A DNA stretch of 64,000 bases, from positions 1 through 64,000 of the forward strand of contig CBDFKJ010000008.1 in assembly GCA_965248805.1 (NCBI GenBank), given 5' to 3'. Below, piece by piece: positions 17,371-27,135 of this stretch. The notes below the pieces were generated by a model. It was given only the letters and a program-made list of their open reading frames with translations. It ran no database searches and was not told where the DNA came from. How positions within the stretch are numbered: the stretch's first letter is position 1; every line of letters starts with the position of its first letter. Made by a program: the position numbers and the translations under genes. Source of the DNA: CBDFKJ01 sp965248805 (GTDB taxonomy: Bacteria > Pseudomonadota > Alphaproteobacteria > UBA6615).

Positions 17371-18510
17371 GTGAACGGCTCAGACGCGACTCAGGCTACT
17401 CGACCGGCCGCCTTGACCGTCGAGGGACTGCAGGCCCTGCTCGGTGCTCTCATGCGCCGCAGGTATCGCATTGTCGGCCCGACCGTGCGCGATCGTGCCA
17501 TCGTTTGCGACGACATCGGCTCGGTCACCGAGTTTCCGCGCGGTTTAACCGACGAGCAAGAGGCCGGCAGTTACCGGTTGGTCCAACGTAACGACGAGGC
17601 CTTGTTCGCCTATGCCGTCGGACCGCATTCGTGGAAGCAGTTCCTCCATCCGCCGGTGCAGCGTCTATGGAAGTCCAAGCGTGACGGCACGGATGTGCAG
17701 GTAACGCCCGAGCCGGTTGCCGAGCAGCCTATGGCCTTCATCGCGGTTCGCGCCTGCGAGTTGCACGCGATCGCCATCCAGGACCGCGTACTTCTAGGCG
17801 GAAAGCATGTGGACCCGCACTATCGGGCACGGCGTGCCGGCGCCTTCATCGTCGCGGTGAACTGCGCGGTGGCGGGGGGCACCTGTTTCTGCGCCTCGAT
17901 GAATACCGGCCCCAAGGCAACCGCCGGTTTCGACCTCGCATTGACGGAGCTCGGCGACGATGCGGATCACGTATTCCTGGTCGAAGTGGGCAGCGAGGCC
18001 GGTCGCTCGATACTGGCGGAGTTGCCGTATCGGGACGCGACCGCCGACGAGGTCGCATCCGCCGAAGCCGTCGTCGCTCGGACTGCGTCATCGATGGGGC
18101 GCGAGATGCGCGCCGATGGCGTGCGCGAACTGCTCATGCGCAACCTTGAGCACCCGCGCTGGGATGACGTCGCGGCGCGGTGTCTCAGGTGCGGCAACTG
18201 CACCATGGTCTGCCCGACCTGCTTCTGCAGCTCGGTGGAGGAGTCGAGCGACCTGACGGGAACCTAAACGTCGCGCACCCGTCGCTGGGACTCCTGTTTC
18301 ACGATGGATTTCACGCACCTTCACGGCGGCGCCGTCCGATCCAGCGCACGCTCTCGATACCGTCAATGGATGACGCACAAGCTCTCCACATGGTTCGACC
18401 AATTTGACACCTCCGGCTGCGTCGGCTGTGGCCGGTGCATCACCTGGTGCCCGGTCGGGATCGACATCACCGAGGAGGTGGAAGCGATCGGCGAGAGCGA
18501 GCCAAGGTGA
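17371..18510 (+). pseudogene. hydB: [NiFe] hydrogenase beta subunit (group 3b type), nonsense mutation
   Basis: Iron-sulfur electron-transfer subunit of a cytoplasmic bidirectional hydrogenase. The start is GTG at 17371. Cluster motifs are CLRCGNCTMVCPTC and, near the end, CVGCGRCITWCPVGID. A TAA at 18265-18267 interrupts the frame after SSDLTGT; the same frame then continues with the expected family sequence (RTRRWDSCF, SRYRQWMTHK) to 18510. Without the stop the protein would have 379 residues; with it the second ferredoxin-like cluster is lost. It starts the operon and its stop overlaps the next start (GTGA). Confidence 0.85.
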
Positions 18511-18989
18511 TAGAGGCGGGGATGGCGATACAGGGCCTTGAGCGCATCGTTGGGGAGCATCCTTTCTTCTCCGGGCTCGAGCCGGCGTTCTGCAAGCTGG
18601 TTTGCGGCTGCGCGAAGAACGTGCGCTTCGAGGCCGGCGAGTCCTTGCTGCGCGAAGGCGAGCCGGCCGATCAGTTTTATCTCATCCGCCAGGGCAGGGC
18701 GGCCCTTGAAGTGAGGACGCCGGAGCACGGCGCGGTCACGTTCCAGACCGTCGGCGAGGGCGAGGTCGTTGGCGTGTCCTGGCTGATTCCGCCCTACCGT
18801 TGGACCTACGACGGCAGGGCCTTGGAGTTGGTCCGCGCAATCGCAATGTACGCACGGTGTCTGCGCGACAAGTGCGAGGCCGACCACGACCTCGGCTACG
18901 AGCTGATGAAGCGGTTCGTGCCCGCGCTCGTGCGGCGGCTCCAGGCGACGCGGCTGCAGATGCTCGATGTCTACGGCACCCCTGCCTGA
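18507..18989 (+). CDS. Cyclic nucleotide-binding domain protein of the hydrogenase operon
   Basis: About 160 residues from a GTG that overlaps the preceding stop; an ATG at 18522 is also possible. A single cNMP-binding fold: HPFFSGLEPAF, then LLREGEPADQFYLIRQGRAA and VGEGEVVGVSWLIPP, with no DNA-binding domain. Similar small proteins are found inside group 3b hydrogenase operons and may modulate the enzyme. It is the only gene among the first five of the operon that is intact. Confidence 0.8.
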   Translation: MIEAGMAIQGLERIVGEHPFFSGLEPAFCKLVCGCAKNVRFEAGESLLREGEPADQFYLIRQGRAALEVRTPEHGAVTFQTVGEGEVVGVSWLIPPYRWTYDGRALELVRAIAMYARCLRDKCEADHDLGYELMKRFVPALVRRLQATRLQMLDVYGTPA

Positions 18990-19835
18990 GACGCCATTCC
19001 CGCCCGCGCCCGCGATCGACGCGATGGTGCCGCGTATCGCTCGAGTGCGCACGCGGCGACGCGATGGTCCGCAGACATGGTCCCTGGAGGTCGAAACCGG
19101 GCCGAACGGGCCAGTGGCCTTCGTACCGGGCCAATTCAACATGCTGACGGTGTTCGGCGTCGGCGAGGTTCCGATCAGTATCAGCAGTGACCCCGCAGAT
19201 CCGGGTCGGCTGGTCCACACCATCCGGGCCGTCGGTCCGGTGTCGACGGCGCTGGCCAAGCTCCGCCGCGGCGACCCGATCGGGCTGCGTGGACCTTTCG
19301 GCGCGGGCTGGCCGATGGCGCAGGCGCCGGGGCGCGACGTTGTCGTCGTCGCAGGCGGACTCGGACTCGCGCCACTGCGCCCGGTCCTGTACGGCCTTCT
19401 CGCCGAACGCGACCGATACGGCAAGATCGTGCTGCTTACGGCACGCGCAGTCCGGCCGACATTCTATTCCGCCGCGAGCTGGAGTCCTGGCGCCGCCGTC
19501 TCGACATCGACATCGACGTGACTGTCGATCATGCGACCGGCGACTGGCGCGGCGAGGTCGGCGTGGTGACAGCGTTGATCGCGCGCGCCGCCTTCGATCC
19601 GACGCAAACGATCGCGCTGATCTGCGGCCCGGAGGTGATGATGCGCTTCGCGACCGCCGCGCTGGGAGACGCAGGCATCCAGGACACGGCGATCTTTCTC
19701 TCGATGGAGCGCAACATGAAATGCGCCATCGGCCTGTGTGGCCACTGCCAGCTCGGGCCGCATTTCGTTTGCCGTGACGGCCCGGTCTTTCGCCACGACC
19801 GGGTGCGTGGCATGCTTGCGTTCAGGGAGATCTGA
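18967..19835 (+). pseudogene. hydG: [NiFe] hydrogenase gamma subunit (FAD/NAD(P) reductase), frameshifted
   Basis: Diaphorase subunit that links the hydrogenase to NAD(P). The ferredoxin-reductase FAD domain is seen in FVPGQFNMLTVFGVGEVPIS and the nucleotide-binding domain in VVVAGGLGLAPLRPVLY. The frame breaks at about 19437; adding one T (LLYGTRSPAD) restores the continuation ILFRRELESWRRRLDIDIDV and the C-terminal [2Fe-2S] motif MKCAIGLCGHCQLGPHFVC to 19835. It overlaps the cNMP gene by 23 bases. Confidence 0.85.
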
Positions 19836-19836
19836 C

Positions 19837-20618
19837 GTGGCGGCGGAAAAGCGCAAGCCCAGGCTTGCCGTATGGAAGTTCGCGTCTTGCGATGGCTGCC
19901 AACTCAGCCTGCTCGATTGCGAGGACGAATTGCTCGCCATTGCCGGCGCGATCGACATCGCGTACTTCCCCGAGGCCACGCGCGGCGCGGTCAAGGGCCG
20001 CTACGACCTGTCGTTGGTGGAAGGCTCGATCACCACGGCGCACGACGCCCGCCGCATTCACACGGTGCGCCGCCGTTCGCGCGCGCTGGTAACGATCGGA
20101 GCCTGCGCAACCGCAGGGGGCATCCAAGGCTTGCGTAACTTCGCCGATGTCGCGGAATACGCCTCCGTGGTCTACGCCCACCCGGACTACATCGAAACGC
20201 TGGCGACCTCGACCCCGATCGCCGACCACGTCCCGGTCGATTTCGAGTTGCGCGGCTGCCCGATCTCCAAGCGCCAACTGGTCGAAGTCATCGCCGCGTT
20301 CCTGGTCGGCCGACGGCCGGTGACGCCGGCCCACAGCGTCTGCGTCGAGTGCAAGCTCAGGGGCAATGTTTGCGTGATGGTCGCGCACGGCACACCGTGC
20401 CTGGTCCGGTTACCCATGCGGGCTGTGGCGCCATTTGCCCGGCCTATGACCGTGGCTGCTACGGCTGCTACGGCCCGATGGAGAGTCCGAACGCGCCTGC
20501 GCTCACCCGCGGGCTGCGCGATCTCGGCGTGGACCGCCGGGCGCTGCAGCGGGCTTGGCGCACGTTCAACGCCAACGCTCCGGAGTTCCGTGAGGAAAGC
20601 GAACGCGATGGCGCGTAA
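19837..20618 (+). pseudogene. hydD: [NiFe] hydrogenase delta (small) subunit, frameshifted
   Basis: Small iron-sulfur subunit. The GTG start is two bases after the gamma stop. The N-terminal cluster motif is KFASCDGCQLSLLDCEDELL, with GACATAGGIQGL further on. At about 20404 one G is missing (CTGGTCC for CTGGGTCC); correcting it gives GTPCLGPVTHAGCGAICP and CYGCYGPMESPN, the remaining cluster ligands, ending at 20618. As found, the frame runs on out of phase and fuses artificially into the alpha gene. Confidence 0.85.
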
Positions 20619-21896
20619 GACCATCAAGGTCGACTATCTGGCACGCGTCGAGGGTGAGGGTTCGTTCAAGGTGGTCGTGCGCGACGGCGCGGCGCAGTCG
20701 GCGGAGCTCAGCATATTCGAACCGCCGCGCTTCTTCGAGGCCTTGCTTCGTGGCCGCGACTTCTCGGAGGCGCCGGACATCACCGCGCGCATCTGCGGCA
20801 TTTGCCCGATCGCCTACCAGATGAGCGCCGTGCACGCGATGGAGGCCGCGCTTGGCGTTTCGGTGTCGGGGCCGCTGCGCGACCTGCGACGGCTGATCTA
20901 TTGCGGCGAGTGGATCGAGAGCCACACGCCGCATATCTACATGCTGCACGCTCCCGATTTCCTAGGCTATGACGGCGCCATCGACATGGCGCGCGACCAC
21001 GAACAAGTGGTGCGCCGTGGGCTTGAGCTTAAGAAGATCGGCAACGAGATCCTGACGCTGCTCGGCGGGCGCGAGATCCATCCGATAAACGTGCGCGTGG
21101 GCGGCTTCTACCGCACGCCGCGCCGGCGCGAACTTGCACCACTTGCCGAGCGGCTGAAGCGGGCGCGCGACGCAGCGCTGGATACCGTGCGCTGGACCGC
21201 GGGTTTCGACTTCCCCGGCCGCGCGCGTGATTATACCTTCGTCGCGCTGCGCCACGGTAGCGAATACCCCTTCAACGAAGGTCGGATCGTTTCCAACCGT
21301 GGGCTCGATATATCCGTTCGCGACTATGACCAGCATTTCGAAGAACGCCATGTTGCGCGCTCCACCGCGCTGCACTCCCGCATGCGCGGTGGCGGCGCAT
21401 ACCTCGTTGGGCCGATGGCCCGCTACAGCCTCAACTTCGACCGGCTCTCCCCGTTGGCGCAGGAGGCAGCGCGCGAGGCGGGCTTGGGTCCGACCTGCAC
21501 CAATCCCTACCGCAGCATTGTCGTGCGCGCCGTCGAAGTGCTCTACGCTTGCGACGATGCGCTCCGTATCATCGACGGGTACGAGGAGCCGGAGAGCCCG
21601 GTCGTTGAAGTGCAGCCCGGGCCGGCACGGGGTTTGGCGGCACCGAGGCGCCCCGGGGGCTGTTGTATCACCGCTATCGGCTGGAGGCGGACGGGACCAT
21701 CGCCGAAGCACAGATCATGCCGCCGACCTCACAGAACCAGGCAAGCATCGAGGAGGATCTGATGAGCTACGTTGGCGGCTTCCTCGACATGCCCGACGAT
21801 GCGTTGCGCCACCGCTGCGAACAGACGGTGCGCAACTACGACCCTTGCATCTCCTGCGCCGCGCACTTCCTGCGGCTCGAGATGGACCGCGGCTGA
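20608..21896 (+). pseudogene. hydA: [NiFe] hydrogenase alpha (large, catalytic) subunit, frameshifted
   Basis: Catalytic subunit starting at an ATG that overlaps the delta stop. The N-terminal nickel ligands are in RICGICPIAYQMSAVHAME. A one-base deletion near 21635 (GGTTTGG where GGTTTNGG is expected) throws the last 90 residues out of frame; in the restored phase it reads GGTEAPRGLLYHRY and the C-terminal nickel ligands YDPCISCAAHFL, ending at 21896. Losing the second CxxC should abolish the active site. The sequence type is group 3b (NADP-linked). Confidence 0.88.
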
Positions 21897-21900
21897 AGCT

Positions 21901-22377
21901 GTGCCGCGCGCCACTCGTCTTCTCATCGGCGTCGGCAACCCGGACCGCGGCGATGACGCGGCCGGCCGGGCGGTGGCGCGGCGTCTGAGGGGCCGGCTTC
22001 CCGGCGATGTTGAGGTGGCCGAGGACGACGGCGAGGCAACGGCATTGATCGCCCGCTTTGACGGCGCCTCGGCCGCGTTTCTCGTCGACGCCTGCGCTTC
22101 GGGCGCGCCGGCCGGGACCGTCCGCCGGTTCGACGTGGGCACCACGCCTCTGCAGCGCGGTGCTCTTGGCGTGTCGTCTCACGGATTCGGCCTTGCCGAG
22201 GCGATCGAACTCGCGCGCGCGCTCGGGGAGTTGCCGCCGCATTGCATCGTCTATGCGATCGAAGGCGCATCGTTCGCCGCCGGCGCACGGCTTACGCCGG
22301 CCGTCGAAACGGCGGTCGCAGACGTCGCCGCGCGGCTGCGCGGCGAGATCGCGCGATCGGGTGAGGCGAGCGTGTAG
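21901..22377 (+). CDS. Hydrogenase maturation endopeptidase
   Basis: 158 residues from a GTG four bases after the alpha gene. It is the HycI/HoxW-type protease that trims the C-terminus of the large subunit after nickel insertion. Diagnostic segments are LLIGVGNPDRGDDAAGRAVA (the metal-sensing Asp in the DDAAG segment) and VDACASGAPAGT. Its frame is intact. With the large subunit broken it has no obvious substrate here. Confidence 0.82.
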   Translation: MPRATRLLIGVGNPDRGDDAAGRAVARRLRGRLPGDVEVAEDDGEATALIARFDGASAAFLVDACASGAPAGTVRRFDVGTTPLQRGALGVSSHGFGLAEAIELARALGELPPHCIVYAIEGASFAAGARLTPAVETAVADVAARLRGEIARSGEASV

Positions 22378-22381
22378 GGTC

Positions 22382-22645
22382 ATGCACGAAGCCTCCCTGA
22401 TGGCCAATCTGATGCGACGGATCGAGAGCGTCGCCGCGGCCGAAGGCGCCGCGCGCATTGTGCGTGTATCGGTTCGGCTGGGCGCGCTGAGCCATATGTC
22501 GCCGGAGCATTTCTCCGAGCATTTCGCGCGGGCGTCCGCCGGCGGCATTGCCGCAGGCGCGGCGCTGGACGTGGTCGTCGGCGAAGACGCCAAGGACTCC
22601 AACGCCGCGGACGTCCTTCTCGAGTGCGTCGAGGTCGAGACCTGA
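22382..22645 (+). CDS. hypA: HypA-like nickel chaperone lacking the zinc finger
   Basis: 87 residues. The start MHEASLMANLMRRIESVA is the conserved HypA N-terminus, whose Met-His binds nickel, and VRLGALSHMSPEHFSEHF is the conserved helix. HypA normally has about 113 residues with a CxxC...CxxC zinc domain; this protein ends with VVGEDAKDSNAADVLLECVEVET and has only one cysteine. The last strand (VLLECVEVE) matches the HypA end, so the zinc loop looks neatly excised rather than truncated. Confidence 0.75.
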   Translation: MHEASLMANLMRRIESVAAAEGAARIVRVSVRLGALSHMSPEHFSEHFARASAGGIAAGAALDVVVGEDAKDSNAADVLLECVEVET

Positions 22646-22648
22646 GCT

Positions 22649-23904
22649 ATGGCGACGCCGTTCCCTGCATCGGTCGCTGGACCTCGCTCGCGGATCCGCA
22701 TACGCGTGCGCGGCGCGGTGCAGGGCGTCGGCTTTCGGCCGTTTATCTATCGACGAGCGGCCGCGCTCGGGCTCGCGGGCTGGGTGAGCAATGGCGCCGA
22801 CGGCGTGACCGTGGAAGCAGAAGGCGCGGCCGATCGGCTCGCGGTGTTGGTCGGCGTGATCCGGCAGATGCCGCCACCCAATGCGGCCGTGGTTGGGATC
22901 GAGACGCAGGAGATGGTGCCGTGGGGTGAGGCCGGCTTCGCGATCCGCGAAAGCGAGGCCGTCGGCACGCGCTCAACCCAAGTACTTCCCGACCTCGCGA
23001 CCTGCGAGGCATTCCTGTCGGAGCTGTTCGATCCCCGCGACCGGCGTTACCTCTACCCGTTCATCAACTGCACACGTTGCGGACCGCGCTACAGCATCGT
23101 CGAGGACTTGCCTTACGACAGGGCGCGGACGTCGATGCGTCACTTCGCCATGTGCGCGGCTTGTCGGGCGGAGTACGACGACCCTGCCGACCGGCGCTTC
23201 CATGCCGAGCCGATCGCGTGCCCCGACTGTGGGCCGCGCCTCGCCCTATGGGAAAAGGCCGGTGCCGTGCTTGCGCGCGAAACCGAGGCGACAGCCGCCG
23301 CGGCGTCGGCGATTCGCGCAGGTCGGATCGTGGCGGTTAAGGGGATCGGCGGTTTCCACCTCTTCGTCGATGCTCGCAACGAAGCGGCGGTGCGCCGTCT
23401 ACGCGCGGCCAAGCGGCGCCAGGAGAAGCCCTTCGCCATCATGTTCCCTACGCTCACCGATGTTCGGCACAGCTGCAGGCTTACCGCCGCCGAGGCAGAC
23501 CTGCTCGCTGGGCCGGCGCGGCCGATCGTGCTCGCGCGGCGAACCGGCGGGCCGTTGGCGCCGTCGGTTGCCCCGCGCAATGCGCGGCTCGGCGCGCTGC
23601 TGCCCTACGCGCCACTGCACCATCTTCTGATGCGGGATCTGGGGTTCCCGGTCGTGGCCACCAGCGGCAATGTTAGCGACGAGCCCATCGTCACCGACGA
23701 GGTGGAGGCGCGTCTCAGGCTCGGGGACATCGCCGACCTGTTCCTCGTGCACGACCGCAAGATCGTTCGTGCTCTAGACGACTCCGTCGCCCATGTGGTT
23801 TGCGGCGAGCCGCAGCTATTGCGACGTGCACGCGGCTACGCGCCAACGTCCGTTGCCGCCGCGGGCGTGGCCGACGGCATCCGCGCTTTCGGCGGGCACC
23901 TTAA
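22649..23904 (+). pseudogene. hypF: HypF carbamoyltransferase, N-terminal half, cut by IS
   Basis: HypF makes the cyanide ligands of the [NiFe] site. Present are the acylphosphatase domain (RIRVRGAVQGVGFRPFIYRR), zinc fingers (CTRCGPRYS; CAACRAEYDDP; CPDCGPR) and the YrdC-like domain (AVKGIGGFHL, VVATSGNVSDEPI). The frame ends at AFGGHL, exactly at the insertion element; the following residues to 23947 come from the element. The C-terminal Kae1-like domain, some 370 residues, is not found on the other side, and neither are hypC, hypD and hypE. Confidence 0.87.
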
Positions 23905-25258
23905 CAGCCCGTTGAAGAAGACTGAGTTGATGAAGCATCGGGCGTGATAACAATGGCGGCGGCGAGACCCGGCGCCGGGGGGTTATTGAGGGCGAGGATA
24001 ATGATCAGCGATTGTTCCTGTCGCAAGACAAGCAGCAGGACCGCCAAGCCCTTGGCCGCAGCCTCTCGCGGGGTCCCGGCGCCGATCAACTGGCGCAATA
24101 GGACGCCCAGGTTGTGTCCGGCGACGTGGATCAGATAGCGCTTGCTGATGTTCTCGCGCCCGCGCAGCCAAGTGCGGCGCATGCCGCCGCGATCGAGGAC
24201 CTGGGCGAAGCCCCGCTCGACCACTTCGGCGCGGAGTTTGAACGCGGCCTTCGCCACGCCCGACAGCAATCGGTTGCGGTTGTTGTAAACGGCCCGCCGA
24301 GCGGCGTCGTCGCCGTGCCAGCGCGAGAGCCCCTTGCCCTTCGGTTCGGCGATGCGGGTCGTCCAGGCGCCGTCGGCAAGGGACTTCAGCACCTCGCGGC
24401 CGAAGTAGCCTTTGTCGGTCACCAGCTCCGCCGGTTCGTCGGCCGTCGGCGCTGCGCCCACAGCCGCCAGCTTGGCCTCGGCTGACGTCAACGTTGTCGG
24501 CAGGGTGGTCGTGTCGCCCTGATCGGCCGGATACAGCTCGGCCGCGATCACCGCCCCGGTGTCGAGGTCGACCGCGTGTTCGGGCTTGTAGGCCAGATGC
24601 GTCGTGCCGTCCTTCATCCTGGCGATTTTGGCCTCCGCGTCGAGACCCAGTCCGCATTGGAGAGTTTCTTGCCCTTGCGCCGCCGATCCATCTGCGCCAA
24701 GTCATTCGCCGCGGTCTCGATCCCGCTGTCGGCGGCCATGCGCTGCAGCATCTGGCGATAGCTTTCGCCGCTGTCGCGGCGCACGATCGAGCGCAGCGCC
24801 GCGTTCGCCTCCATGGTCGAAGCATCGACCCCGATCCGCTCGCCCTTGACCAGGCCGTGCTCGCCAAGAACGTCCAGCACCCAGGCGAACACTGCCTCAT
24901 GCACCGCGTGCGGCTGCGGATCGTGCTCAACGACGAGTGGTCAGGCACACGTGCGCGCGCCTCCAGGCGCAAGAACTCACGCAGCGACAAGCTGTCGGCG
25001 CACCGCCACTCCAACGCCCGCTCACTGTCGAGGCCTTCGAAGTAGCCGACCAGGTGCATCCGGAAGTAACGCCCCGGTGGGATTCCCGGACGTCCGATCC
25101 CTGGCGCGTAATAGGGCTCACACAGGTCCTCGGCGAACGCATCGAAACCGGCATCGACCAGCCAGCTGGTCGTAAAACACGTGGCCGGGCGAGCGAGGCA
25201 TCTCTGCCCAACTGACCATCAAGTCCACCTGTCGATCCCCTTGTCGTCCCAACGCCAT
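23901..25258 (-). pseudogene. IS1182-like transposase, multiply frameshifted
   Basis: It starts at ATG 25258 (MALGRQGDRQVDLMVSWAEM), clearly homologous to the transposase at 12827. The frame changes near 25165, again near 24900 and near 24625. The pieces MHLVGYFEGLDSERALEWRC, GVDASTMEANAALRSIVRR and HLAYKPEHAVDLDTGAVIAA follow in three different phases. The remaining catalytic part (VTDKGYFGREV, VERGFAQVLDRGGMRR) is open to the left end. It should be inactive on its own. Confidence 0.82.
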
Positions 25259-25327
25259 GACGAAGCTCCCGACTCGAACCATGCCCTCGTCACAGAGTCA
25301 GATGGCCGCGACTTTTTCAACGGGCTG
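23905..25327 (-). mobile_element. IS1182-like insertion sequence, decayed copy
   Basis: Inverted ends CAGCCCGTTGAAGAAGAC (left) and CAGCCCGTTGAAAAAGTCGC (right, read inward) match those of the copy at 12759-14212. The flanks do not match: TTAA on the hypF side, ATAG on the other. This fits a deletion or IS-to-IS recombination that removed the distal part of hypF. Its transposase gene has several frameshifts. Confidence 0.8.
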
Positions 25328-25595
25328 ATAGGCGCCAGTTCGCCGCACTCATTCTGGAGCCGTTGAGCGGAGCGGACGCGACCTTTTGCCGAATTAAGAA
25401 AGTATTGGCGTCCCCACGGGAAATTCACCGAGTCATAGATATCAATCGGTTAGCGGAAAGTGGGGCAGCCTGTAGTTCTATACAATCCTTGGGTTTCCGG
25501 CGGCGAGCGTCCCACCGATTCGCCCCGAATCCACCGACGAAGAATCAACGAGTTACGACGGTTTTGTCTAAGAAATCGCGGGCCGCAAGCACCCA

Positions 25596-25808
25596 TTGAA
25601 CCGATTGAGCGGCCTGCCCATGAGCTGCAAGATGCTCGGCCACACCCAGGTGCAGACGACAGCGCGCTACGCCCACCTCGCGACCGATCCGGTCAAGCAG
25701 GCGACGGCTGTGTATCAGCTAGCATTGAGGCGGCGCTGGGACGAAGTTGAATTGACCCTGACGGGCTTGCGGCGACCCTGTAATTGTGATCATCCGCCCT
25801 CGTCGTAG
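25596..25808 (+). pseudogene. Tyrosine recombinase (integrase) C-terminal remnant
   Basis: The reading KMLGHTQVQTTARYAHLATD is the C-terminal box of a phage/island tyrosine recombinase, with the His of LGH and the nucleophile Tyr of ARYAHL. No catalytic Arg region or core-binding domain is found upstream: 25328-25595, between the IS and this remnant, holds nothing recognisable in any frame. It probably belonged to the island now represented by the phage genes to the right, or to a separate element. Confidence 0.65.
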
Positions 25809-25924
25809 CTTACCGACAGATTCCAAAGGCGTGCCGCTGAGGGAGGGCTTCACTGATTAGTAGCTTCATCACATCATGGACGCATGTTCGGAGATGCCTG
25901 TTCCTGTCGCCCGGACTGACACGT

Positions 25925-26356
25925 GTGGATCCGCCTAGGAGTCCGAGCGGCGGGCATGTCAAGGACATGCTCTCAGAAGCGGACGGGTCCAAGGTCTACC
26001 GTCGGAATACCCTAGCGCTTGCAAGCGTGTTGGTTTTGGCTGGCTTAGCCGGCGCCGACCCTGGCGACCTGAGCGTGTTCGGGGTGAAACCTGGCGGGGA
26101 TTGGGGCGTGATCGTCATCAGCGCAGCAGCAATCGTGACCCAACTCTACTGGTACATCTTACGATGCCTTCACAACAAGGAAGATGCAGAGGTTGAGGTG
26201 TTTGGAACACCTATCACACGCTTTAAAATAAGCGAGGTTAGTGGTTCCATTAAGCGAAAGAGCGGCGATCTATTCTCGAATTGGACGTGTTTCCTGCTGA
26301 CAGCCCTTTCCTGGTATTTCGCCATTTCGTGGATCGTCGACGCATCGTTCGACTGA
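25925..26356 (+). CDS. Unknown small membrane protein
   Basis: 143 residues from GTG, or 129 from the ATG at 25967, which has AAGGA just before it. Three hydrophobic segments are visible (LALASVLVLAGLAG; GVIVISAAAIVTQLYWYIL; FLLTALSWYFAISWIV). The N-terminus reads SEADGSKVYRRNTL, basic and probably cytoplasmic. No enzymatic motif is seen. It stands alone between an integrase remnant and convergent prophage tail genes, and its base composition is lower in GC than its neighbours, so it is probably cargo of the island. Function not recognised. Confidence 0.55.
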   Translation: MDPPRSPSGGHVKDMLSEADGSKVYRRNTLALASVLVLAGLAGADPGDLSVFGVKPGGDWGVIVISAAAIVTQLYWYILRCLHNKEDAEVEVFGTPITRFKISEVSGSIKRKSGDLFSNWTCFLLTALSWYFAISWIVDASFD

Positions 26357-26447
26357 CCGGTCGCGGAGAACCGACCGAGAAAACGCTACGCCAGCCACAC
26401 CCAGCGCCGGAACTCGGCCGGCACCGCAGGGCACTCCTGGCGGCTGA

Positions 26448-27110
26448 TCACTCACCATCATCGTCTTCCTCTTCATAGTGCTCGGTCTCGACCAAGGTGA
26501 CGGTGACGGTTCCGCCACTGACGCTTCTTGCGAGCGCGTATGTCGTTCTAACAAGAATGGTGCCTTGTCCCTGGTTGGGGCCGGTCGTGTTCGCGATAAG
26601 GACGCTTGTAATACCGCCGGGCACGTTGGCGATGGCGGCGTCGATGGCCGCCTTGGTGCCGGCGGGCGTCATGGCGCGCGTCTGGTCTTGTCCGGAGAGC
26701 GCTTCCGCGGCCGTGGCAAGCTCGGCGGCGCCGGCCCGGCCTGTGGTCGCGGCGCGCAGTGCGATCTGGCGGGCCTGGAGGACGCCGGTCCCGGAGGCGT
26801 TCTCGGCCTCGGCATCGGTTGCGAGCGGCACGGCGCCGGCGGCGTCGGTGGTGGCGTCCGGCAGGTGGGTGACGGGCAGCTTGCCCGCTGCGTCGAGGGG
26901 CGCGACGCTGTCGGCGGCGCCGCGGCCGATGCGACCGTCGGGCACCTTGGCGTTGGCGTTGAGCTCGCAGATGCCGCCTGCGACACCCAGCGCCGCGATA
27001 ATCGCCTTGAGGTAGTCGATCACCCGCTTGAGCACGGGCCGGGCGTCGGCCGGGCTGTCGGCGCCGGCATCGAAGTGGTCGGTGGCGAGGTCGTCGGTGG
27101 GCCAGGCCAT
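26448..27110 (-). CDS. Phage tail fibre protein
   Basis: About 220 residues from the ATG at 27110 (MAWPTDDLATDHFDAG). The middle is a low-complexity alanine-rich repeat region with the tail-fibre signature GRAGAAELATAAEALSGQDQ and AMTPAGTKAAIDAAI, and the end is highly acidic. It would form part of the receptor-binding fibre. It lies 26 bases downstream of the tail protein and reads in the same direction. Confidence 0.7.
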   Translation of the reverse strand: MAWPTDDLATDHFDAGADSPADARPVLKRVIDYLKAIIAALGVAGGICELNANAKVPDGRIGRGAADSVAPLDAAGKLPVTHLPDATTDAAGAVPLATDAEAENASGTGVLQARQIALRAATTGRAGAAELATAAEALSGQDQTRAMTPAGTKAAIDAAIANVPGGITSVLIANTTGPNQGQGTILVRTTYALARSVSGGTVTVTLVETEHYEEEDDDGE

Positions 27111-27135
27111 GGGGCCTCTCTCCTTCGTTTGAGCG

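Noticed and set aside
18265..18267. Possible recoding (selenocysteine or pyrrolysine) at the in-frame stop of the hydrogenase beta gene
   Set aside because: The stop is TAA, which is not used for either amino acid, and there is no metal-ligand position there; a nonsense mutation is the simpler reading.
19738..21762. A 674-residue open frame that would fuse hydrogenase small and large subunits
   Set aside because: The part between 20404 and 20608 is out-of-phase sequence; the true small-subunit end, with cluster cysteines, is in the neighbouring frame. The fusion is an artefact of the frameshift.
25328..25595. Possible upstream part of the integrase
   Set aside because: No frame shows the core-binding domain or the catalytic Arg region; only the C-terminal box after 25596 is convincing.
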